A DNA stretch of 64,000 nt from Vreelandella azerica (GTDB lineage: Bacteria; Pseudomonadota; Gammaproteobacteria; Pseudomonadales; Halomonadaceae), in NCBI RefSeq assembly GCF_013112225.1, contig NZ_JABFHI010000005.1, forward strand, positions 124,001 to 188,000. Reading direction: 5' to 3'. How positions within the stretch are numbered: position 1 is the stretch's first letter; each line of letters begins with the position of its first letter. Of this stretch, positions 18,255 through 27,993 are shown piece after piece. Under the pieces are notes generated by a model that made no database searches, was not told where the DNA came from, and was given only the letters and a program-made list of their open reading frames with translations. The translations under genes were made by a program, and so were the position numbers.

Positions 18255-21200
18255 ATGCCTCATCTGCCTGACCCTTCTGTTGATTCCCTGTCATTACCTG
18301 GTCGACGTTTATGGCGGCGCGCTGTGGGAATATATGTAGCGTCGCTGATCTTGATGGTAGCCATCTTTTCCGGGCTTCTGTTCGACCAATACCATCAGGA
18401 AGTGCGCAATGCCCATGAACATAATGCCACTCGAGCCAGCCTCATTGCTGAATGGGTTCACACCACCTTTGCACTAAGCGATCACGTATTAAAAGACGTT
18501 GTACTGCTTTTGGCATCGCCGTTGAAGATCTCCCTGAGAGACGGTCTTCTCCTGGAAGACTTACTGATGGCCAAGGCTGACAGTATGGCCCTGATCAGCG
18601 AGATTTCGGTTATCAACCGCCATGGCAGCGTTCTGGCCAGCACCGGCTCGGTACATCCGCCCGGTTACGATATGCGCCGTATGCCTTTCTTTCACCACTT
18701 GAAAGAAGGCCCAGGTGCTTCCTATGTCAGCCCGCTTTTCTGGTCAGCCTTTGATCGCGATTACCGGATTATCCATGCTCAGGCGCTGCATGACGACGCT
18801 GACAGTTTTTCAGGCTTTATTGTGGTGCAGTTGGCCCCCAGGTGTTTTCACAACCCCTGCAGCATCTTGATATACAGTCAGGAGAAAGTATTGCGATCAT
18901 GGATACTGAAGGACGCTTGTTAGCCCGTCGCCCTGACACTACGTTTGAGCTGGGTATGGCAACTATCCAGAACCCTGAAACCGCCGCTTTTCTGGGAAGT
19001 CATGATAGACAGCGTGCCATGCGGCTTCATTCGCCAGTTGACGGTGAGGAACGTCTTTACTGGATGAAGCGTCTTGAAGGGCTGCCCTTCAGCGTGGTGG
19101 TGGGGGAAAGTACTGAGCGGTTGCTGGCCGGTTGGAAACAGCGTTTTTGGATATTAACCCTGATTGCCAGCGTGATTGCCCTGCTAGGTGCCTGGGTGGT
19201 GCGCCATTACTGCAAGCGTTTGTATCTGGCTGAGCAGCTACAGCATCGGGTTAAAGAGCGTGAAGAGGCACGCGCACAGGCGCAGATGCGTGAAGCGCGC
19301 CTGGAAGCATTAGTCCAGTCGATACAGGATATGATTTTCGTGTTTGATCAGCGTGGCTGCTTTACCTATGTCCATGCGCTAAATGAAGGACGACTGCTAC
19401 AGGATAAGGAAGACGTGCTGGGTCAGCACTACAGTGATGTCATGCCCCCGAAGTTACCGAAGCACTTAACAGTGTTTTCTATCGCGTGCAGCATAACCGG
19501 CAGGTTGAAGAGTTGGAATACTCTCTGCCCTTAGCGGACGGTGTGCGTTATTTCCATGCGGTGCTAAGCCCGCTGGCGGATGCCGGTGGAGATTTCAACG
19601 GTGTGCTGGCCGCCGTACGTGACGTCACTGAAGCGCGCCTTAATGAAGCAGAGTTGCGCATCGCTGCTACGGCTTTCCAGACTCATCTGGGTATTCTGAT
19701 TACCGATAGTCAGGGGAGAATTATCAAGGTCAACGACACCTTTACCCGAATTACCGGTTACCGTGAGGACGAAGTGCTCGGGGAAAACCCGCGGATGTTC
19801 AGCTCTGGACGACACGGCAATGATTTCTACAAGGCGCTATGGTCCAGCGTAGCGGAAAAAGGCAGCTGGGAAGGTGAAATCTGGAATCGGCGCAAGAATG
19901 GCCAGATATTCCCCGAGTGGCTGACCATCAGTGCCGTCCAGGACGGGCAGGGCAACCTGACCCACTATGTGGCGACGCTAAGCGATATTACCGCGCGCAA
20001 GGCTGCCGAACAGGAAATTCATCAGCTGGCGTTTTATGATCCATTGACCGGCCTTGCCAATCGGCGTCTGTTCATTGATCGGATGGAAGCCGTGGTCAAA
20101 GCCCATGAACGGCATAATAAGCTGGGCGCTTTGCTGTTCATTGATCTGGATAATTTCAAGCAGGTCAACGATACCCTGGGCCATTACGCCGGTGACAAAC
20201 TGCTTCAAAGCATGGCACTTGAACTGACAGATGTACTGCGTGACACCGATACTCTGGCGCGCCTGGGCGGCGATGAATTTGCGGTTCTGATTGAAGGCCT
20301 GGGTAACAATAGAGAACAGACAGCAGAACTGGCAGAAAATATTGCCCGCAAGCTATTGATTGCGATACGCCGTCCGATCGAGGTCAACGACGATACCGTA
20401 TTGGTCACCGGCAGCATTGGTATTACCTTGATTGAAGGCGCTGGCCATGGCGTAGATAACTGTCTGCAACAGGCGGATATGGCCCTTTTCCAGGCCAAGG
20501 AGGCCGGTCGCGACGCTGAGTTTCTTTGACCCGGAAATGCAGGCCGCGCTGATTTCCCGGGCACGTCTGGAAAATGATATGCGTCTGGCACTGGCCAATG
20601 AACAGTGGAAACTGGTCTACCAGCCTCAGGTGGATGTCAATGGTATGCCTATCGGCGTTGAGGCGTTGCTACGCTGGCAGCATCCGGAGCGGGGCATCAT
20701 CTCACCCGGTGAGTTTATCCCACTGCTGGAAAGTACCCGTCTGATTAATGAAGTAGGTAATTGGGTACTGGAAACGGCTTGCCAGCAGCTGGCCGAATGG
20801 CAGGAAAAACCGCAGACAGCAGGCTTGAGTATGGCAGTGAACATCAGCCCTGTGCAGTTCCGGGAAGACAACTTTGTACCCAAGGTTAAGGCCATTCTGC
20901 GTCGTACCGGGGCGCCTGCTGATAAACTCAAACTGGAAGTGACCGAAACCCTGTTTGTGGACGTTAGCGATAACGCCCTGCGCAAGATGTCGCATTTACG
21001 ACACCAGGGCGTACGCTTCTCGTTGGATGACTTTGGCACCGGCTATTCATCTCTGTCTTACCTGGCGCACCTGCCGCTGGATCAGCTCAAGATTGACCAG
21101 AGCTTTGTGCGTGAGGTGCTCGACAGCCGGGCCAATGCCTCCATCGTGGAAAGTACGATAGTGTTGGCTAAAAGCCTTGGCCTCAGCGTCATTGCCGAAG

Positions 21201-21313
21201 GGGTCGAAACCGAAACACAGCGGGGCTGGCTGAAAGATCATGGCTGCCTGCACTACCAGGGCTACCTGTTCGGGCGCCCCATGTCGGCAGCAGAGCTTGA
21301 AAAGCTGATGTAG
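18255..21313 (+). CDS. Membrane sensor with PAS, GGDEF and EAL domains
   Basis: This is a c-di-GMP enzyme read here in four frames. Restoring one C near 18836-18840 (VVQLAPQVFSQPLQ), one C near 19444-19450 (DVMPPEVTEALNSVF) and two bases near 20512 (GRDALSFFDPEMQ) gives one protein of about 1,020 residues. In order: a transmembrane helix (about 20-45), a periplasmic Cache-like sensor, a second helix (WILTLIASVIALLGAW), two PAS domains, a GGDEF domain and an EAL domain. The GGDEF motif is intact (RLGGDEFAV) with an RxxD inhibitory site (RDTD) five residues before it. The EAL side has EALLRW and DDFGTGYSS, so both cyclase and phosphodiesterase activity are possible. The ligand sensed is unknown. 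The gene appears to be transcribed alone. Confidence 0.88.
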
Positions 21314-21314
21314 C
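21297..21314 (+). repeat. 18-bp direct repeat, left copy (end of the GGDEF-EAL gene)
   Basis: TTGAAAAGCTGATGTAGC encodes the last residues and the stop codon of the EAL protein. An identical copy lies at 22411-22428, just after the Rpn gene, so the two copies bracket that gene. Confidence 0.85.
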
Positions 21315-21392
21315 TGGTGGTGGCAGCACCACACGATTTTACTGCTGCTTAACCGTGATATGCTGCTGTTACATGCTTAACAGGGACAGGTT

Positions 21393-22406
21393 ATGGCCGC
21401 ACACCACCATGATACAGGTTACAAAGAGCTATTCAGTCATCCTGAGTTCGTTCAGCAGTTGATGGAAGGTTTTGCACCAGTAGAAATTGCTGAACTGATG
21501 AATTTCTCGACGCTCAAGAAATATAATGGTCATTACATCACGCCGTTGTTCGAGGAAAAAATAGAAGACGTAGTGTGGTCTGTGGAGGTCACTTGGGAAG
21601 GTACCACTCAGCGGGTATTCTTGTTCATTCTGCTGGAGTTTCAGTCAGCGGTTGATCGCACCATGCCGATTCGGATGATGCACTATGTTGCCTGCTTTTA
21701 CAGTGAACTGCTCAAACAAAAGGCCACCACCCCAGGCAAGGGACTGCCGCCTGTGTTTCCTTTGGTGCTTTACAACGGGTCAAAGCCTTGGACAGCGCCG
21801 CAGGATATCTACGAGATGTTGCAGCCGGAACCGCCCAGTTTTCTGCAAGTCTATCAACCGCGTTTGCGTTACTATCTGATTGACGAAGGGCGCTATACTC
21901 ATGAAGAGTTAGGTTTACGTCAGACACCGCTTAGCGGCGTATTTGGTGTTGAAAACGCTGGAGAAAGTTGGCAAGCCCTGCAGAATGCAGTGGATCGTGT
22001 AGTGGCAATTATCCAAGCTGACCCTGACAAGGAACGCATTGACCGAATCATTACCCGTTGGCTCAGGCGGCATCTATCGCGGTTGGGTGCGGAGGAGATC
22101 AATCTGAAGCGGCTTGATAGCCTGATGGAGGATAAAGACATGTTGGCAGAGAACTTAGAAAACTTGGTCAAGAAAGAGCGTCTGGAAGGACGGCAGGAAG
22201 GACGGCAGGAAGGCGAACAGTTGGGGATTCAGAAAGGGCGGCTGGAAGAAGCGCGGGAGGTTGTGCGCAGGCAGCTCGCCTTAAAGTTTGGCGACGTGCC
22301 TGACTGGGTAGAGGCACGACTTGTACAAGCCGATCATGATCGGCTGAAAGGCTGGATGCGCGACGTCCTGTTTGCAACTCACCTAGATGAAATTTTTAAA
22401 CCCTAG
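21393..22406 (+). CDS. Rpn-family recombination-promoting nuclease / putative transposase
   Basis: This intact 337-residue member of the Rpn/YhgA-like family has a PD-(D/E)XK nuclease core. The core begins with the YKELFSHPEFVQQL block, and acidic and ExQ-type residues lie around 57-84 (EEKIEDVVW and LEFQS at 81-85). The C-terminal part is helical and carries a short Gly-Arg-Gln-Glu repeat near residues 266-276 that arises from a 12-base tandem duplication. Characterised Rpn proteins promote RecA-independent recombination and cleave DNA. Its own transposition is not established. A decayed paralogue lies at 1-414. The gene sits between 18-base direct repeats at 21297 and 22411, which suggests that it was inserted here. 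Confidence 0.85.
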   Translation: MAAHHHDTGYKELFSHPEFVQQLMEGFAPVEIAELMNFSTLKKYNGHYITPLFEEKIEDVVWSVEVTWEGTTQRVFLFILLEFQSAVDRTMPIRMMHYVACFYSELLKQKATTPGKGLPPVFPLVLYNGSKPWTAPQDIYEMLQPEPPSFLQVYQPRLRYYLIDEGRYTHEELGLRQTPLSGVFGVENAGESWQALQNAVDRVVAIIQADPDKERIDRIITRWLRRHLSRLGAEEINLKRLDSLMEDKDMLAENLENLVKKERLEGRQEGRQEGEQLGIQKGRLEEAREVVRRQLALKFGDVPDWVEARLVQADHDRLKGWMRDVLFATHLDEIFKP

Positions 22407-22410
22407 GCTT

Positions 22411-22428
22411 TTGAAAAGCTGATGTAGC
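22411..22428 (+). repeat. 18-bp direct repeat, right copy
   Basis: This is identical to 21297-21314. It lies in the gap between the Rpn stop and the convergent cobW-like gene and codes for nothing here. It looks like a leftover copy of the EAL gene's last codons. Confidence 0.85.
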
Positions 22429-22439
22429 AGCTTACAGGG

Positions 22440-23459
22440 TCAGGCGGTTGTGCTTTGGCTCTCCATCAAACATGCCTTGAGCTGGATAGTAAACGTTTGT
22501 GTATCCAGCGCAACATCGTCAGGCAGGATGATTTCCAAGCGTGAATCCTGCCGCCAGGCGGTGGCGGCTAGCTGAAAGGCGCCGCCAGCCCGGTTGAGCT
22601 GTTTCCAGCCGTCCGGGGTATGCAGAACGCCCTTGATCCGCGCTGCATCAGGCAGCTGGATCAACGCCGCACTGAACAGGTCAAGATCCAGCAAGTCGGC
22701 CGGATGCCAGCGTAATCCCAGGCTGGTATAGCCCAGCGAGGTACCCGTTTCCAGCTGGGGATTGCCCGGCGCAGGCGGCAGGTCAAAAAAGCCGCCTTCC
22801 AGCTGTGGCGGTAACGCACTGGGCTGATGGCTGCTGGGGATGCTGGCCGCGGGTGCCTGATGGGTTCCGCTATCCAGCAGCAGATCGATGGGCAATTCAC
22901 CATGCACGGCTTCTTGTACCCATTTGCGTGGCGGCCATTGGCTATTGGCAAGTTTATGGGCGCGGGCCAGCTGGTCGGCGCTGCTGTGTTCGCACTGGGT
23001 GATGGCAATCGCATCAGCCATGGCTAGCTGATCCTTAAAGGTCTCATGCTCGCGGGCCTTGGGGTCATCCAGGCGGCGCGGGTCAAGGGTGGCGATGATA
23101 TCGCGGATTTCCAGGGCGCCTTCAAAGGCTTCGCTGCGCAAAAGGTCAATCAGGCCAGCCGGGTGACCCAGGCCAGAGGGCTCAATGATCACCCGGTCGG
23201 GCTTGGAACGGGCCAAGAGGTTAACCAGCCCGGCCTGCAGCACAAAAGCCAGCTGACAGCACAGACAACCGCCAGGCAGGCCTTTAACCACCACGTCATC
23301 ACGCTGTTCGAACATGGTCTGATCGATGCCGATCTGGCCAAACTCGTTGACCAGAATGGCCCAGGTTTCATCCACAGGCTTGTTTGAAATCAGGTTGTGG
23401 ATAAGTGTTGTCTTGCCGCTGCCCAGAAAGCCCGTGACGATATGTACCGGAATTGCCAT
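22440..23459 (-). CDS. CobW/COG0523-family GTPase (metal chaperone type)
   Basis: This 339-residue protein is a G3E GTPase of the CobW/YjiA group, which deliver metals or assist metalloenzyme assembly. Walker A is GFLGSGKTT at 10-18, the metal-binding CxCC motif is GGCLCC at 63-68, and NEFGQIG and IIEPSGLGHP follow. The C-terminal half is the usual divergent CobW-C region, with a Pro/Ala-rich linker around residues 175-215. It is the last gene of the minus-strand molybdenum cofactor operon, two bases past moaA. A link to formate dehydrogenase metallation, or to cobalt for the corrinoid system, is inference from position. Confidence 0.88.
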   Translation of the reverse strand: MAIPVHIVTGFLGSGKTTLIHNLISNKPVDETWAILVNEFGQIGIDQTMFEQRDDVVVKGLPGGCLCCQLAFVLQAGLVNLLARSKPDRVIIEPSGLGHPAGLIDLLRSEAFEGALEIRDIIATLDPRRLDDPKAREHETFKDQLAMADAIAITQCEHSSADQLARAHKLANSQWPPRKWVQEAVHGELPIDLLLDSGTHQAPAASIPSSHQPSALPPQLEGGFFDLPPAPGNPQLETGTSLGYTSLGLRWHPADLLDLDLFSAALIQLPDAARIKGVLHTPDGWKQLNRAGGAFQLAATAWRQDSRLEIILPDDVALDTQTFTIQLKACLMESQSTTA

Positions 23460-23461
23460 GT

Positions 23462-24454
23462 CTAGCCGCCTGTCATGTTCATGAAACGCACGACCTGAAC
23501 GTCGCCGTCGGTCGTAAAGTGATGTCGCTCGGGTTTCAGTGGTAACGCTTTGCGAATAGCGTCTTTCAGTGCCGGCATATCACCGGGGTAGCGGCGCAGT
23601 ACGGCGCGCAGATCCACTGAATGCTCGTTACCCAGGCACAGCAGCAATCGGCCTTCCACCGTGACCCGTACCCGATTGCAGCTGGAACAGAAATTGTGGC
23701 TGTGAGGCGAGATAAAGCCAATCCGTGAAGCACTGTCGGCCATTCTGAAATAGCGCGAGGGCCCGGCAGTGGTTTCCGTGGTGGGCACCAAAGGGTAGCG
23801 ATGCTCAATCAGCGCCTGAACCTCGTCACTTGAGCAGTAGGTTTCATCGCGGCTATGGTCGGAGACATCGCCTAGCGGCATTTCTTCTATGAAGCTGATA
23901 TCCACGCCTTCGCGGCGGGCAAACGCCACCAGGTCGAGTACTTCGTCGTCATTGCGCCCCTTGAGGATCACAGCATTGAGCTTGATACGCTCAAAGCCGG
24001 CTTCCTGAGCGGCGCGGAGCCCATCGATGACCTTGTTGAGATCACCGGTGCGGGTGAGTTGCTTGAAGCGTTCAGGATCGAGGGAATCAAGGCTGATGTT
24101 CAACCGTTTCATGCCGCCATCGCGCAGGCGCTTGGCATGTTTGCGCAGGCTGGCGCCGTTGGTGGTCATGGTGAAATCGTTCAACCCGGGCAGGCTGCCA
24201 ATTTCATCGACCAGCTGCTCAATGCCGCGGCGTACCAGGGGCTCGCCGCCGGTCAGGCGAATTTTCTCGACACCCATCTCGGTAAACGCACGCGCAATCA
24301 TGCCCATCTCTTCCAGGGTCAGTACCTGGGCACGTGGCAGAAAGGTCATCTCCTCGCTCATGCAGTAAACGCAGCGAAAATCACAGCGGTCAGTGACCGA
24401 CAGGCGTACATAGTTGACCCGGCGGCCAAAGTCATCAATCAGTTGTTCGGTCAT
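23462..24454 (-). CDS. moaA: GTP 3',8-cyclase (molybdenum cofactor biosynthesis A)
   Basis: MoaA is the radical-SAM enzyme that converts GTP to 3',8-cyclo-dihydro-GTP, the first step to molybdopterin. The 330-residue protein has the N-terminal cluster C24-C28-C31 (CDFRCVYC), the SAM-binding LTGGEP, the C-terminal second cluster (CSSCNRVRV and a later Cys in RLLLCLGNE) and the required C-terminal Gly-Gly (NMTGG). Its start overlaps the moeA stop by four bases, so the two are translationally coupled. In this operon it supplies Moco for the formate dehydrogenase. Confidence 0.96.
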   Translation of the reverse strand: MTEQLIDDFGRRVNYVRLSVTDRCDFRCVYCMSEEMTFLPRAQVLTLEEMGMIARAFTEMGVEKIRLTGGEPLVRRGIEQLVDEIGSLPGLNDFTMTTNGASLRKHAKRLRDGGMKRLNISLDSLDPERFKQLTRTGDLNKVIDGLRAAQEAGFERIKLNAVILKGRNDDEVLDLVAFARREGVDISFIEEMPLGDVSDHSRDETYCSSDEVQALIEHRYPLVPTTETTAGPSRYFRMADSASRIGFISPHSHNFCSSCNRVRVTVEGRLLLCLGNEHSVDLRAVLRRYPGDMPALKDAIRKALPLKPERHHFTTDGDVQVVRFMNMTGG

Positions 24455-25757
24455 ACGGTTTTCTCCCCTGCCATTGGCATCAGCGGCTGCACCCTGAGAA
24501 TATCGCCAGAGACGACACCTGTGCAGCTGTCAGGCAGTTCAATCAGGCAGTTGGCAGCGACCATGGAGCTTAGGATGCCAGACCCCTGGGCACCGGTGCT
24601 GCGCACGTGCAAGCGGCCATCTGCTTTGCTGTGAAAAATACCACGTAAATAGTCAGTGCGCCCGGCGCGGCTTGGCAAAGCTTCATCAGCAATGGCATAT
24701 AGGTAATCCGGCGGTGTGGCAGGCTGATCTTCAAGGCGCTTGAGCAGCGGTACGACAAACTGCAGAAAAGTGACCATAACCGCCACGGGGTTCCCCGGCA
24801 ATCCCACCAGAGGGGTACGCCTTTCGGTCAATAGCCCGCACGCCAGCGGGCGACCAGGGCGAATGGCCACCCGCCAGAAGGCCAGCTGGCCAAGCGATTC
24901 AAGAGCGGCACGGGTGAAATCTGCCTGGCCAACTGAAACCCCACCGCTGGTCAGCACCAGATCGCTGTGCTGAGCGGCGTATTCGAGCGCTGCCTGAATC
25001 TTTGCCTGGTCATCCGGCAGGATACCCAGATCCATGACCTCAGCGCCCTGCTGCTTTAAAAGCCCTGCCAGGGTAAAGCGGTTGGCATCATAAATACCTG
25101 CAGGCGGTAGCGGATCGCCAGGGGCGGTGACTTCATTGCCGGTCGAAAACACCGCCACTTTCGGGCGACGCCAGACGTTGGCACTGTCGATCCCCAGTGA
25201 TGCCGTCAGCCCCAATGAGGCGGCATCCAGGCGGATACCGGCGGGCAGGGCCACCTCGCCTTGCTGAATATCTTCCCCAGCCTGACGCACATTCTGACCA
25301 TGGCGTACCCTTTCGGGCTGTAAGACCACGACATCATCGGCGTTTTCCTGCAGCTGCTCACGCATGATGACGGTATCAGTACCCGCAGGCAAAGGGGCGC
25401 CGGTGGTGATACGCACACAGGCCCCCGCCGCGACCTGGCCGGTAAACTGTTCCCCGGCGAAGACGCTGCCCGCCAGCGGCCAGCGGGTCTGCGCTAACTC
25501 CTTTTTGTCACTTGCCTGGGCCAGGCCAGGGCGATGCCGTCCATGGCCGCATTGGTGTTCTGCGGTACATTGATAGGAGCATGAATGGCTTCCGCCAAAC
25601 GGCGGCCATGAGCCTGCGCCAAGTTAAGCCTTTCGTGCCCTAGCGGTGCTTCTATCAGGGTGGCCAGTGCCGTGCGCGCCTGCTCAACGCTGAGCATCTG
25701 TTCGCCCAACTCAAAGCAGGACAGTGAGCCAGGCGCGGAAAGGGTCGCGTGACTCAT
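24451..25757 (-). CDS. moeA: Molybdopterin molybdenumtransferase, copy 1
   Basis: MoeA inserts molybdate into adenylylated molybdopterin. The N-terminal part ends in [14 protein letters not shown] and the rest resumes in another frame with [22 protein letters not shown]. Adding one G in the TGGCCC stretch near 25528 gives [20 protein letters not shown] and a protein of about 435 residues, normal for MoeA. Visible motifs include [45 protein letters not shown] and [12 protein letters not shown]. It overlaps mobA and moaA by four bases each. A second, frame-intact moeA is at 37123-38379, so this organism has two. Confidence 0.92.
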
Positions 25758-26386
25758 ACGGCACCTTGTTGAAATGATGAACGAGAAAGCAGAGCAGCTT
25801 CAAGTCGGGATTTTTCTTCTGGCGTGTTCAGGTTGGCAAAGGCCTCCGGGCAGTCGCTGATATCAATCCGGCACCAGGGGTGGCGGGCATACCAGCGGTC
25901 TATCTTGCGCTCGCCCGCCTGTAATGCATCAAGAAGATCATCCGCCAGATCAGTGCGAATCAGCGCCACCACAGGGTGCATACGCTCGCCATCATCGGCA
26001 ACGCCAATGGCATGCGAGCCAATCCCTGCGACCATGCGCGCCACCAGATCCATCGGCAGAGCCGGAGAATCGCAGGGGGCAATCACCAGCCAGGGCGTTT
26101 GCGCGGCGCGCAGGCCGCTGTAGATGCCCATCAGTGGCCCCTGAAAGCCGCCTTCAGCGTCTTCGATCACGCGGTCGCCATGCTGGCGGTAACTCTCAAG
26201 GTTGCGGTTGGCATTGATCAGCAGCTCAGCGGTCTGGCCGTGAAAACGTTCGGCAACGTGGCGAATCAGCGGAGCCTCGGGCAAGCCAGGGGCGCTGAAG
26301 GTTTCAAGGCCCTTGTCGCGCCCACCCATTCGGCGGCCTTCGCCACCGGCGAGGATCATGGCGGTAAGGTCCTGTGTGGCAATCAT
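25754..26386 (-). CDS. mobA: Molybdenum cofactor guanylyltransferase
   Basis: MobA attaches GMP to Moco, making the MGD form used by the DMSO-reductase family, which includes formate dehydrogenase. The 210-residue protein has the nucleotidyltransferase signature LAGGEGRRMGGRDKG at residues 12-26 and the later APCDSPALP. It overlaps fdhD and moeA by four bases on either side. The association with fdhD makes the bis-MGD cofactor of the neighbouring enzyme its obvious target. Confidence 0.93.
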   Translation of the reverse strand: MIATQDLTAMILAGGEGRRMGGRDKGLETFSAPGLPEAPLIRHVAERFHGQTAELLINANRNLESYRQHGDRVIEDAEGGFQGPLMGIYSGLRAAQTPWLVIAPCDSPALPMDLVARMVAGIGSHAIGVADDGERMHPVVALIRTDLADDLLDALQAGERKIDRWYARHPWCRIDISDCPEAFANLNTPEEKSRLEAALLSRSSFQQGAV

Positions 26387-27291
26387 GGCGTCTGCTCCTG
26401 AGCGGTCAGGCGGTCTTTTGCAGATTCTTTGTCAAGCTGCATGGCGTGTTGGGAGCTGCGCGCCCTGGGAGGGCGGGGCGGAATGGCATCCAGAGTCAGA
26501 CGCTGGCCGGCATTAATGGCCTGGAACTGCTTGCCCTTGGCGCGGGCAACCAGCATGACACCAAAGCGCTCGGCCAACTCAACGCCTTTCTGGGTTACGC
26601 CGGAGCGGGAAACCAGAATGCTGATACCCATCTGGGCGACCTTGAGCACCATTTCCGAGGTTAATCGCCCGGTAGTGTAAAAGATATCGGCAGAGGTACT
26701 CTCGGCTTCCTGTAGCCATTGGCGGCCCGCCAGGGTATCCACAGCGTTATGACGCCCCACATCTTCAACAAAATCGAGCACCTGAGCCTGCTGGCAGAGG
26801 GCGCAGCCATGCACGGCGCCGGCGCTTTTATAGGTTTCATTGTAGCTGTTGAGGTTGTTGAGCAGCGCATAAAGCGTGGACTGGGCGAGGGCAGTGTCAG
26901 GCAGGGCAGTCAGCGCGGTCTGATCCAGCAGCTTGCCAAATACCGTGCCTTGGCCGCAGCCGGTGGTTACGGTACGTGTACCCAGGCGTTCTTCCAGGTC
27001 TGCTGGCAAGTGGCGGGTAATCACGACGGCGGCTTCTACGTCCCAATCGACCTGAACCGCCACCAGGTCCTCGGCGCTGCGCAACAGCCCCTGATTACGC
27101 AGGTAGCCCACCACCAGCGCTTCAGGGTCATCGCCGAGTGACATCAGGGTAACGATCTCCCGTTTGTTCAGATAAACCGTCAGGGCGCGCTCAGCGGCAA
27201 TTGCCTGCTCGCGGGTATCGCCAAACGCATCTACTACTTCGACCAGCGTAGTGGCCGGAAGCCGAGCGTGGCTCAAAGCGATATCAGGCAT
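26383..27291 (-). CDS. fdhD: Formate dehydrogenase accessory sulfurtransferase
   Basis: FdhD transfers sulfur from IscS to the molybdenum cofactor and is essential for formate dehydrogenase activity. The protein of about 302 residues shows the active-site loop GCALCQQ with the CxxC pair, the EDVGRHNAVD block and YTTGRLTSEMV. The frame opens earlier (27366), but ATG 27289-27291 has GAGGAG about six bases upstream and gives the usual family start, so I prefer it. The upstream part of the frame is the tandem repeat at 27324-27377. It is the first gene of the operon fdhD-mobA-moeA-moaA-cobW, divergent from the formate dehydrogenase operon. Confidence 0.94.
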   Translation of the reverse strand: MPDIALSHARLPATTLVEVVDAFGDTREQAIAAERALTVYLNKREIVTLMSLGDDPEALVVGYLRNQGLLRSAEDLVAVQVDWDVEAAVVITRHLPADLEERLGTRTVTTGCGQGTVFGKLLDQTALTALPDTALAQSTLYALLNNLNSYNETYKSAGAVHGCALCQQAQVLDFVEDVGRHNAVDTLAGRQWLQEAESTSADIFYTTGRLTSEMVLKVAQMGISILVSRSGVTQKGVELAERFGVMLVARAKGKQFQAINAGQRLTLDAIPPRPPRARSSQHAMQLDKESAKDRLTAQEQTP

Positions 27292-27323
27292 ACGCCGCTC
27301 CTCGTTATAAACAGGTTGGTTTT

Positions 27324-27377
27324 GGTGCAGTACTATTTTTAGGTGCAGTACTATTTTCAGGTACAAAACTATTTTTA
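27324..27377. promoter_or_regulatory. Three 18-bp tandem repeats upstream of fdhD
   Basis: GGTGCAGTACTATTTTTA (27324-27341) and GGTGCAGTACTATTTTCA (27342-27359) differ by one base. A diverged third copy, GGTACAAAACTATTTTTA, follows at 27360-27377. The array starts 33 bases from the fdhD start in the region shared with the formate dehydrogenase operon. Regular spacing near a divergent promoter suggests operator sites for a regulator, but no known consensus is recognised. Confidence 0.6.
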
Positions 27378-27486
27378 TTTATAGTTGAGTAAAACTGTCA
27401 GCCTTAAACATTATTGACGATGATGGAGCTGAGCAGGCTTACTTGTCCAGCCCCTTTGAACATCACCTGCCAAGAGATGCCGAACC

Positions 27487-27993
27487 ATGCATGATAATCA
27501 ACGCCCGTTCAGCGTTACGTTGACAGAAGAATCCAAGAAAGTCGGCAGATTCAGCATTCGTCAATGGCGCCTGGGCCAGCTGACCCCAGGTGAGCAGGGC
27601 CCGCATGTGGTGTGGTTGCAGCTCAGCATGACGGAGCGAGCGGCGTATCGCTTCAACCTGAGATCCGACACGCCGCAGCTGTTTGTGCGCGCCGGGTTCA
27701 GCGGTGACGTGCCTGCCCCGGAAACCATCAGCGCCAGTCAGGAAGTGGCGGCGGGCTGGATGGACGGTGAACAGCAGGTCTTTGAAGCGCCCATGCCGAT
27801 GGCCATTCAGGTATGGATAGAAGGCTATCTGGCGCGCCACGGTGAGGCACCTGTTGAAGGGCGTAAGAAAAACGCAAGGGCGCCGGGCGGGCACGTGAGC
27901 TGCCAACTTCCCGCAGTAGCGAGCAACCGACTGGAAAAACGCCAGAAACGGGTCAGACAGATAGTGAGGAGCCAAGCCTATGAGTCGCTTTGA
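27487..27993 (+). CDS. DUF3305 protein of the formate dehydrogenase operon
   Basis: This 168-residue protein matches DUF3305, a family found almost only with formate dehydrogenase genes. The recognisable core is RFSIRQWRLGQLTPG and the AAYRFNLRSDTPQLFVRAG and PMAIQVWIEGYLARHG segments. The function is unknown. A role in assembly or regulation of the enzyme is inferred from conserved neighbourhood. It is the first gene of the plus-strand operon and overlaps the DUF3306 gene by 14 bases, so the two are probably made together. Confidence 0.8.
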   Translation: MHDNQRPFSVTLTEESKKVGRFSIRQWRLGQLTPGEQGPHVVWLQLSMTERAAYRFNLRSDTPQLFVRAGFSGDVPAPETISASQEVAAGWMDGEQQVFEAPMPMAIQVWIEGYLARHGEAPVEGRKKNARAPGGHVSCQLPAVASNRLEKRQKRVRQIVRSQAYESL

